NCBI GenBank assembly: GCA_039028315.1
Contig: JBCCIH010000062.1
Location: 1-11,259, forward strand
Origin: Thermodesulfobacteriota bacterium
GTDB lineage: Bacteria > Desulfobacterota_D > UBA1144 > Nemesobacterales > UBA2774
Length of the DNA stretch: 11,259 bases
Direction of reading: 5' to 3'
Numbering within the stretch: position 1 is the stretch's first letter; the number at the start of each line of letters is the position of its first letter. Both the position numbers and the translations under genes were made by a program. The notes below the pieces were generated by a model. It did no database searches and had not been told where the DNA came from. It was given only the letters and a program-made list of their open reading frames with translations. This document shows, in pieces, positions 5,677 to 11,259 of this stretch.

Positions 5677-6369
5677 TTAATCAACAACCGGGATTAAAAC
5701 AAGTGAATTAAACTCTACATCCTCGTTGTTGGGTCCTCTTAATACTATATTAACGTTTACTGCATTTGGAAGAGATGATGATTCATTTGAATTCCACTCA
5801 TAGTTAAGTTCTTCGTTCTGGGCTGCAAATGATACAGGTCCTATGTAAGAAAGAGTGAATCCGACCACGCGCTCAGATATTGGATACTCAGATCCACCTC
5901 CGTCTGTTCCTATTGTGGGGTCATCTCTTCTAATTAGTGCAAGTAGCTGCGGGTCATCTGCATCCTTGGCATTTTCCACAAAATAGCTTATCTCTGTTTG
6001 ATCCGATTCTTTGGCATCAGCGGCTGGGCTTCTTGATAGTGATGAGAACCTTAGCGTGCTATGGTTTCCTTCTTGGCTACCTACAAAGTAATCAGTATGG
6101 CTATCGTTACCAGTAGAATTAACGCTTCCTCTTGTAAAAGCGGTTGCAAGATCTTTAGTAATTTTGGAGAAGATTACCCGGGACTCGTGATAGAGCTCTA
6201 ATTCTTGCTCTACCTTGTCCTTAGCCTTCAATATCTGAAAGAATGAGGCGTAGAGCACAGCAATAACTAATGATGCAATGAATACGGCTAATAGTACCTC
6301 AATAAGAGTAAAGCCGTCATCTGTGGTTTGAGATCGCTGTTGCAACTTTATATACCCTGTTACCTTCAT
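5677..6369 (-). CDS. gspJ: Type II secretion minor pseudopilin GspJ
   Basis: Minor pseudopilin of the GspI-J-K tip complex, about 230 residues. A type IV prepilin signal is visible: a polar leader ending TTDDG, cleavage before FTLIEVLLAVFIASLVIAVL, and Glu at +5 of the mature chain. The rest is a periplasmic beta-rich domain with SRVIFSKITKDL near the start, as is usual in this family. The start lies inside gspI. ATG 6369 gives a 19-residue leader and a 53-nt overlap. A TTG at 6345 would give an 11-residue leader, closer to the family norm, with AGGG 9 nt upstream. A TTG at 6378 is also open. The downstream gspK frame begins 5 nt after this stop at the earliest. Identity is firm, the start is not. 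Confidence 0.92.
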   Translation of the reverse strand: MKVTGYIKLQQRSQTTDDGFTLIEVLLAVFIASLVIAVLYASFFQILKAKDKVEQELELYHESRVIFSKITKDLATAFTRGSVNSTGNDSHTDYFVGSQEGNHSTLRFSSLSRSPAADAKESDQTEISYFVENAKDADDPQLLALIRRDDPTIGTDGGGSEYPISERVVGFTLSYIGPVSFAAQNEELNYEWNSNESSSLPNAVNVNIVLRGPNNEDVEFNSLVLIPVVD

Positions 6370-6703
6370 CCCAAGCAATGTCTACCATAACAATTCTTAT
6401 TTCTGTTCCCAATTGCTCTATATCATAAGGAAGAACATTTACGTACCAATTAAACCCAGGATAATTTTCATAAGTTCCCTGTTCTGTACCAACTTCTGGA
6501 TATCCGTTTAATTCTATTTCAGTTAGTTTTTGTTGAGCAAGAGCTTGAGCAATTGACTGATTTTTTGATAGAGAAGCCTGAACCAAATTTCTATTTACAG
6601 CTCCCAGCAGAATCGCCATAGCCGCTCCCATAATAGCAACTGCAATTATCACTTCAAGAAGCGTAAATCCTTTTTGTCCAGAACTCTCAGACTTTCTCTT
6701 CAT
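6317..6703 (-). CDS. gspI: Type II secretion minor pseudopilin GspI
   Basis: Minor pseudopilin that nucleates the tip complex with GspJ and GspK, 128 residues, normal for GspI. Cleavage follows G12 (SSGQKG|FTLLEV), leaving mature Phe+1 and Glu+5, then a hydrophobic helix (IIAVAIMGAAMAILLGAV) and the family's AQALAQQKLTEIEL helix (about 53-66), which is a good GspI mark. The short C-terminal beta domain ends with KVATAISNHR. The ATG at 6703 is preceded by GGGA at a workable distance, and the gene starts 17 nt after the gspH stop. Its last codons overlap the start of gspJ in another frame, so the two are probably translated in a coupled way and in similar amounts, as expected for partners in one complex. 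Confidence 0.94.
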   Translation of the reverse strand: MKRKSESSGQKGFTLLEVIIAVAIMGAAMAILLGAVNRNLVQASLSKNQSIAQALAQQKLTEIELNGYPEVGTEQGTYENYPGFNWYVNVLPYDIEQLGTEIRIVMVDIAWDEGNRVYKVATAISNHR

Positions 6704-6720
6704 TCATTTTCCCAGCCCGT

Positions 6721-7227
6721 CTATCGTCTTAAAAGCTCGACGTACTCGTCATATACTCTAGTGCCACCAGTGTATGGTTTTGTAGCAACGGTGTAATATC
6801 TATCATTATCAGTCTGTAGATGAATAACAGCCGGTTCTACAAACCCAGTAGGCAAAAACAGTATAAACTCCCTCTCATTATCAAGAGGGTTTCTTTCTAG
6901 ATTCCTCTCAGTAATTACATCCTTAAAGTATATTCCATTAGGGAGTCTATGCTTCTTCGTATCAGGTGGAACACCATATTCACTTCCTTCAAGTCTCTCT
7001 ACCCAGTACTCTCCGTTTTCTACATCAAAAACGAGCCTATGAATAGTTTTCTTAAATGCTGCTTCATTATAGAGATATTTTATTGTCGCAGTCAGGTTTC
7101 GGGACGCACTTTTTAGATTTACCTGAGTTAAATCTTGAAATTTTGGTACCGCAACGAAAAAGAACGCCCCAATAATTAAAATCACAACCAATAACTCTAG
7201 AAGCGTAAAACCTTCTTGTTTTTTCAT
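6721..7227 (-). CDS. gspH: Type II secretion minor pseudopilin GspH
   Basis: Minor pseudopilin thought to link the GspI-J-K tip to the GspG filament, 168 residues. The N-terminus is MKKQEG|FTLLELLVVILIIG, with cleavage after G6, Phe+1 and Glu+5. The following SASRNLTATIKYLYNEAAF helix and the beta-rich C-terminal domain (EYWVERLEG; FILFLPTGFVEPAVIHL) fit GspH and the related FimT/GspH fold. The G(F/V)xPAxIxL-like segment near the end is characteristic. Its ATG shares one base with the gspG stop (TAATG), and no ribosome binding site is visible close by, so translation probably depends on reinitiation after gspG. This position, directly after gspG and before gspI, is the standard order. Confidence 0.93.
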   Translation of the reverse strand: MKKQEGFTLLELLVVILIIGAFFFVAVPKFQDLTQVNLKSASRNLTATIKYLYNEAAFKKTIHRLVFDVENGEYWVERLEGSEYGVPPDTKKHRLPNGIYFKDVITERNLERNPLDNEREFILFLPTGFVEPAVIHLQTDNDRYYTVATKPYTGGTRVYDEYVELLRR

Positions 7228-7655
7228 TATTTTATATTACGACTAGAAATATCATCCTCTGTTTGAGGCACCCCATCTGGGCCAGGAGAAATAATTTCAT
7301 ATGTCGTATCGCCAGTCTGATCAGGGCCAACGTAAATAAAATCGCTTCCCCACTGATCAAACGGCACTTGATCTCCTTCTAAATATCCATTTGGATCATA
7401 TCTTCTAGGTTCTCTTCCAGTAGTAGGAATTTGTATTAAAGCATCCAGACCCTGCTGAGTGTCAGGATAAAAACCGTTGTCTACTTTAAACAGCTTTAGA
7501 CCAGACTCTAATTGGGTTATCTGAATCTTTGTATTTTCCACTTTAGATTTGTCCAGCTGACCAATAACGTTTGTACCTACGATATAAGCAAGTCCTGCTA
7601 TAATCAGGAGCACAACCATAATTTCAATCAATGTAAAACCACCTTGGGCTTTCAT
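7227..7655 (-). CDS. gspG: Type II secretion major pseudopilin GspG
   Basis: Main subunit of the periplasmic pseudopilus, 142 residues, the usual length. The prepilin signal is MKAQGG|FTLIEIMVVLLIIAGL, with cleavage after G6 by the prepilin peptidase (GspO, not in this window) and Glu+5. The family's diagnostic middle segment is complete: QLESGLKLFKVDNGFYPDTQ (45-64) followed by QQGLDALI. The C-terminal loop GPDGVPQTEDDI keeps the aspartates that bind calcium in PulG/GspG and stabilise the filament. The ribosome binding site AAGGAGG is perfect, the strongest in the operon, in line with the need for many copies of this subunit. It starts 17 nt after the gspF stop and its own stop overlaps the gspH start. 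Confidence 0.96.
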   Translation of the reverse strand: MKAQGGFTLIEIMVVLLIIAGLAYIVGTNVIGQLDKSKVENTKIQITQLESGLKLFKVDNGFYPDTQQGLDALIQIPTTGREPRRYDPNGYLEGDQVPFDQWGSDFIYVGPDQTGDTTYEIISPGPDGVPQTEDDISSRNIK

Positions 7656-7664
7656 AATTTAATA

Positions 7665-7671
7665 CCTCCTT
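7665..7671 (-). promoter_or_regulatory. Strong ribosome binding site (AAGGAGG) of gspG
   Basis: Seven bases complementary to the 16S rRNA tail lie 9 nt before the gspG ATG. No other gene in this operon has such a complete match, so translation of the major pseudopilin is probably raised relative to its neighbours. Confidence 0.75.
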
Positions 7672-7672
7672 T

Positions 7673-8878
7673 TTAACCAACTGTTGATGTTAAATTGAAT
7701 ATTGGCAGTAAAACTGCAAAGACGATAAATCCCATAATTGCGCCAATTATGACAATCATAACAGGCTCAAGTAAAGATGTCAGAGTTGATACCGTTGTTT
7801 CAACCTGCTGATCATATATATCAGCAACTTTCGCGAGCATTGCTTCCATCTCACCCGTCTGCTCACCTACAGCAATCATTCTGGTAACTAGAGGAGGAAA
7901 TACTCCGCTGTCTCTTAGAGGCTGCGCAAGACTTGCTCCCTCTCTAACATTATCCCTTACCTCTTCAAGGGTTTTACCATAGACCTTATTGCCCATAACT
8001 GCCTCACCAATCTGTAGCGCATCTAAAAGCGGTATACCGCTTGATAAGAGGGTTCCCAGTGTTCTTGTAAACCTTGAAATTACTACCATTGAGGTCAGCT
8101 TGCCAAAAATAGGAAGCTTTAATGTAAGGCGGTCAAAGAACATTTTGCCCCTCTCAGTTTTATAGAAACGAAAAGCAGCAAATACTGCAATTATTGCTAG
8201 AATGAACATAAGTAAAATGTTGTTATTTAAAAAGTCGCTGATTTTTATCAATATTAGGGTCATAAAAGGCAGCGAGCTCTGGCTTTCTTCAAATATTTTG
8301 GCGATTCTAGGTATTACATAAGTCATCGTAAAAAATAGCACACCGCCTCCAATTAGAAACATAAACATCGGATAGATTAATGCCCCCCTAACTCTGGAGG
8401 TAAGAGCTGCTTGGGTTTCTAAAAAATCTGCAAGTCTCAAAAGCACAATGTCCAGAGTACCACTCGCCTCACCTGCTCTTACGATATTAATATAGAGGTC
8501 AGAAAAAACATTTTTGTGCTCAGCGAGCGCATTTGCCAATGAGCTTCCTTCACTGACTCGCTCTCTTACTTCTGCAAGCACTTGTCCTAGCCGTGCGTCT
8601 TCAGTTTGTTCCGAAAGTGCGCTCAAAGATGCTTCAAGAGGCAGTCCAGCTGAAATCAATGTGGAGAACTGTCTTGTCGTCACAGCAAGCTCAGAAATTT
8701 TGATTCCGCTAAAAGGGTTGAAGCTTCTGGATTTACTTTCCTTTGCTTCATTTAGCGAAGATAGAAATACTCCTTGGCGCTTTAACTTTTCAGTCGCACC
8801 TTTGGGGGATTCTGCGTCTATGACGCCATGAACAGCTTTCCCAGTTTCGTCTATTGCTTTGTACTTATATACAGGCAT
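7673..8878 (-). CDS. gspF: Type II secretion inner-membrane platform protein GspF
   Basis: Polytopic inner-membrane protein that connects the GspE ATPase to the growing pseudopilus, 401 residues, normal length. The N-terminus MPVYKYKAIDETGKAVHGVIDAES is the classic GspF opening. Two homologous cytoplasmic T2SSF domains follow: about 65-188 (TRQFSTLISAGLPLEASL) and about 267-390 (SRFTRTLGTLLSSGIPLLDAL). Each has the IVRAGEASG / MIAVGEQTG motif. Membrane segments are visible at about 171-190, 218-236 and 370-394. The ATG is fixed by the conserved N-terminus, but no Shine-Dalgarno sequence precedes it. The 49-nt gap to gspE is the widest in the operon and holds a promoter-like pair that would make a nearly leaderless message. 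Confidence 0.96.
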   Translation of the reverse strand: MPVYKYKAIDETGKAVHGVIDAESPKGATEKLKRQGVFLSSLNEAKESKSRSFNPFSGIKISELAVTTRQFSTLISAGLPLEASLSALSEQTEDARLGQVLAEVRERVSEGSSLANALAEHKNVFSDLYINIVRAGEASGTLDIVLLRLADFLETQAALTSRVRGALIYPMFMFLIGGGVLFFTMTYVIPRIAKIFEESQSSLPFMTLILIKISDFLNNNILLMFILAIIAVFAAFRFYKTERGKMFFDRLTLKLPIFGKLTSMVVISRFTRTLGTLLSSGIPLLDALQIGEAVMGNKVYGKTLEEVRDNVREGASLAQPLRDSGVFPPLVTRMIAVGEQTGEMEAMLAKVADIYDQQVETTVSTLTSLLEPVMIVIIGAIMGFIVFAVLLPIFNLTSTVG

Positions 8879-8889
8879 ATGTATTAATA

Positions 8890-8918
8890 ATTATACTGTT
8901 GGATAGTTAGATTTGTAA
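8890..8918 (-). promoter_or_regulatory. Candidate internal promoter between gspE and gspF
   Basis: On the - strand TTACAA (8913-8918) and a perfect TATAAT (8890-8895) are separated by 17 nt. A transcript would begin near 8883, only about 5 nt before the gspF ATG, which itself has no Shine-Dalgarno sequence. The -35 match is weak (3/6), so this is tentative. Confidence 0.3.
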
Positions 8919-8927
8919 GGACTGGTT

Positions 8928-10616
8928 CTAATCCTCTGAGCCAATATTCTCCTCTTCAGTAACTCGCATAACCTCATCAATTGAGGTTAAACCTCTAATT
9001 ACATGATTAGCCCCATCCATTCTAAGAGTGGTCATTCCATGTTCTATAGCTTTTCTCTTGATTTGCCCCGAATCCACGTTGCCAAGAGTTAAGTTTCTGA
9101 TTTCATCATCAATTAATAGCATTTCAAAAATTGCAGACCTTCCACTGTACCCCATATCAAAACAACGCTCGCAGCCTGTAGCCCTATATAAAATACCATC
9201 TTCAAGCTGGTCTCTTCTTATACCAATTTTCGCCAGTTCATCGTCAGAAGGTTTGTAGGGTTCTTTGCATGTTGGGCATAAAAAGCGTAAAAGCCTTTGT
9301 GCTATAACGGCCATAAGTGATGATGCAACCAAAAATGGTTCAATTTCCATATCGATAAGTCTTGTAATAGCACTTGCCGAGTCATTTGTGTGTAGGGTGG
9401 AGAATACAAGGTGACCGGTAAGCGATGCATGTATCGCTATATCAGCAGTTTCTCTGTCTCTAATTTCACCCACAAGAATCACGTCCGGGTCCTGACGGAG
9501 AATAGATCTAAGACCATTAGCAAATGAAAGATTTACTTTTGAGTTTACTTGTATCTGGTTTATTCCCTGAATCTGATATTCCACCGGGTCTTCTACGGTG
9601 ATGATTTTTTTATCAGGAGAGTTAATTCTCTCAAGAGATGCATATAGACTGGTTGTTTTACCACTACCTGTTGGGCCGGTTACAAGAATAATACCGTGAG
9701 GTCTTCTGATAAGACCTTCAACAACATCAAGTTTATCGCCCTTTAAACCCAGATCTTCAAGGCTGAGCAGTACAGAGGATCTGTCTAAAAGCCTCATCAC
9801 CACACTCTCGCCCCATGTTGTCGGAACAGTGGAAATACGAACGTCCACGTCTCTTCCTGCAACTTTTACCCTTATTCTTCCATCCTGTGGTTTTCTCTTT
9901 TCCGCAATATCAAGCTCGGCCATAATTTTTACCCTTGATATGACAGAGGCCTGAAGCTTTTTTGGAACCGATGTGATTTCGTGTAGTATGCCGTCTTTTC
10001 TGAACCTTACAGAAACTTCCTTCTCAAAGCACTCAAGGTGAATATCACTTGCCTTCTCCTTGACAGCTTGGAAAAGAAGCGAGTTTACAAACCTGATTAT
10101 AGGTGCTTCATCATCAGCATCGAGCAGGTCTTTGGGTTCATGAATGTCATACTCGGTAATTCCCTCAGCATCATCATCGATGCCTTCAGCCATTTCCTTA
10201 TCTCGCTCATATACTCGGTTGATGCTGTTTATAACAACATGGTCTAGTGCTAAAACAGGTTCAATCTCGCAGCCAAACAGTGATTTGATCTCATCTAGTG
10301 CATAAAGGTCAAAAGGCGGCGCGAACACTATTACAACACTGTCTTCTTTTTTCTGAAATGGAATTAGCTTGTATTTTTTTGCAAAACTTATAGGCAGAAT
10401 CTTAACTAGCTCAGGGTCAATATCTTTATCCGAGATGTTTGAGATATAAGGGAATTCATAGAATTGTGAGAGCACCTCTAAAAGTTCTTCGTCTTCTAGC
10501 ACTTGGTGATTCAATATAGCCTCTTCAACCGTCTCTTCATGCTTAGAGAGGATTTCGTCTATTTTGACTAGTGCCTCAGGGTTTCTCTCGCTAATAATTT
10601 CTTCAATGCTTTTCAT
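8928..10616 (-). CDS. gspE: Type II secretion traffic ATPase GspE
   Basis: Hexameric cytoplasmic ATPase that powers pseudopilus assembly, 562 residues. An N-terminal T2SSE_N-type domain (about 50-140, starting FPYISN) is followed by an acidic linker (142-171) and the N2E/ATPase core. Motifs are EKASDIHLE (187-195), Walker A GPTGSGKTT (314-322), the Asp box ITVEDPVEY (339-347), Walker B VILVGEIRD (379-387) and the His box GHLVFSTLHTND (401-412). Four cysteines, C447/C450 (CPTC) and C482/C485 (CERC), form the zinc-binding module typical of GspE and PilB. All catalytic residues appear intact. The ATG lies 15 nt after the gspD stop, with AAGG 9 nt upstream. In well-studied systems GspE docks on the cytoplasmic domain of GspL; no gspL is in this window. 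Confidence 0.97.
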   Translation of the reverse strand: MKSIEEIISERNPEALVKIDEILSKHEETVEEAILNHQVLEDEELLEVLSQFYEFPYISNISDKDIDPELVKILPISFAKKYKLIPFQKKEDSVVIVFAPPFDLYALDEIKSLFGCEIEPVLALDHVVINSINRVYERDKEMAEGIDDDAEGITEYDIHEPKDLLDADDEAPIIRFVNSLLFQAVKEKASDIHLECFEKEVSVRFRKDGILHEITSVPKKLQASVISRVKIMAELDIAEKRKPQDGRIRVKVAGRDVDVRISTVPTTWGESVVMRLLDRSSVLLSLEDLGLKGDKLDVVEGLIRRPHGIILVTGPTGSGKTTSLYASLERINSPDKKIITVEDPVEYQIQGINQIQVNSKVNLSFANGLRSILRQDPDVILVGEIRDRETADIAIHASLTGHLVFSTLHTNDSASAITRLIDMEIEPFLVASSLMAVIAQRLLRFLCPTCKEPYKPSDDELAKIGIRRDQLEDGILYRATGCERCFDMGYSGRSAIFEMLLIDDEIRNLTLGNVDSGQIKRKAIEHGMTTLRMDGANHVIRGLTSIDEVMRVTEEENIGSED

Positions 10617-10631
10617 AATTGCCAGCCTTTC

Positions 10632-11259
10632 TTACTGTTCTTCCCTATTAAAACCTCTTTCTTGAAGTAGCATATTTCTTCTTTGTCTTTCTTCAAGTAT
10701 GCGCTGCATGTCAATTTCGTTCTCTACAATTCTTGGTGTTAATAGAATCATAAGATTAATTTTAGTGCTCTGTCTTTGTTTAAATTTAAATAGATTTCCG
10801 AGAACAGGTATGCTGCCAAGAACAGGCACTCTGTTTTGTAGAACACTTTCTCTATCTTGAACCAAACCTCCGATCACGATCGTCTGTCCGTTTTTCACTA
10901 CTACGGAAGAATCGGCGGTTCTGGTTGTAGTAGCGATACCAAACTGTGCTGTGTTTAGTCCTGCAACAGGCGCTTCTCTAATCGCTGAAACCTCAGTGAG
11001 AATATTTAAGTTTAAGAAATCGCCTTCACTAATCTGTGGTGTAATCGATAGCCTTATACCCACAGGTTCTCTTTCAATTGTCTGAACCGTTACTCCGCCG
11101 TCTCCTACGGTGCTTCCTGTTGGGAATGGTATTACATCAGCTACGATGATTTCGGCAGGCTCATTATCAGTAGTAATAATGCTAGGAGTAGATAATACAT
11201 TTACGTCAGTTAAAGAGGTAAGTGCCTGGAACAGAGCGGTGAATGAAGGTATAGGTGGA
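10632..11259 (-). CDS. gspD: Type II secretion outer-membrane secretin GspD, C-terminal part; 5' end outside window
   Basis: Outer-membrane channel of the T2SS. The frame is open to the right edge, and the last 208 residues are present. They form most of the secretin domain: LTSLTDVNVLSTPSIITTDN near the left side of the fragment, then ADVIPFPTGS, TIEREPVGIRLSITPQIS, SVVVKNGQTIVIGGLVQD and the secretin signature VPVLGSIPVLGNLFKFKQR, ending INLMILLTPRIV. After LTPRIV only about 30 charged residues follow (RILEERQRRN onward). The long S-domain that binds a pilotin in enterobacterial-type GspD is therefore absent or very short. It is the first operon gene seen here; gspC and any promoter would lie beyond the right edge. 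The family is certain, and GspD rather than PilQ is clear from the neighbours. Confidence 0.96.
   Translation of the reverse strand, partial: PPIPSFTALFQALTSLTDVNVLSTPSIITTDNEPAEIIVADVIPFPTGSTVGDGGVTVQTIEREPVGIRLSITPQISEGDFLNLNILTEVSAIREAPVAGLNTAQFGIATTTRTADSSVVVKNGQTIVIGGLVQDRESVLQNRVPVLGSIPVLGNLFKFKQRQSTKINLMILLTPRIVENEIDMQRILEERQRRNMLLQERGFNREEQ

Noticed and set aside
8514..8831. Open frame of 105 codons on the + strand
   Set aside because: It lies entirely opposite the highly conserved N-terminal coding region of gspF; serine-rich composition typical of an antisense shadow and no ribosome binding site.
1..11259. CRISPR arrays, tRNA/rRNA genes, insertion sequences, phage genes
   Set aside because: No regularly spaced repeats, cloverleaf-like sequences, transposase or integrase frames were seen by eye on either strand.

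Overview
The window comes from the chromosome of a didermic (Gram-negative) bacterium. A type II secretion system (T2SS), with an outer-membrane secretin and pseudopilins, and two apparent lipoproteins both require a double membrane. The DNA is AT-rich by eye, intergenic gaps are short, and TTG starts occur. I see no mobile-element genes, tRNA, rRNA or CRISPR array. I cannot name the lineage; the gene content would fit a deltaproteobacterial-type or similar uncultured group, but that is a guess.

Left part (about 1-3340): metabolic and hypothetical genes in mixed orientation. On the + strand are the C-terminal 157 residues of a dicarboxylate/amino-acid:cation symporter with animal-EAAT-like motifs, a Dph6-type PP-loop ATP pyrophosphatase, a two-cupin DUF4437-type lipoprotein whose best start is a non-canonical ATC, and a hotdog acyl-CoA thioesterase. 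On the - strand are a 74-residue protein of unknown function and an 87-residue cysteine-containing lipoprotein. A 161-bp divergent region (2422-2582) separates the small protein from the thioesterase and holds promoter-like elements on both strands and an imperfect dyad.

Right part (about 3411-11259): one long - strand operon, read right to left: gspD (5' part outside the window), gspE, gspF, gspG, gspH, gspI, gspJ, gspK, ravA. Most junctions are overlaps or gaps of 17 nt or less; the exception is the 49-nt gspE-gspF gap, which contains a promoter-like pair. Together these genes encode the secretin (D), the ATPase (E), the inner-membrane platform protein (F), the major pseudopilin (G) and the four minor pseudopilins (H-K). 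Where gspL and gspM usually follow gspK, this operon has a RavA/MoxR-type AAA+ ATPase overlapping gspK by 16 nt, with no VWA partner gene visible. That arrangement is the most unusual thing in the window. No gap between genes exceeds 300 bases.
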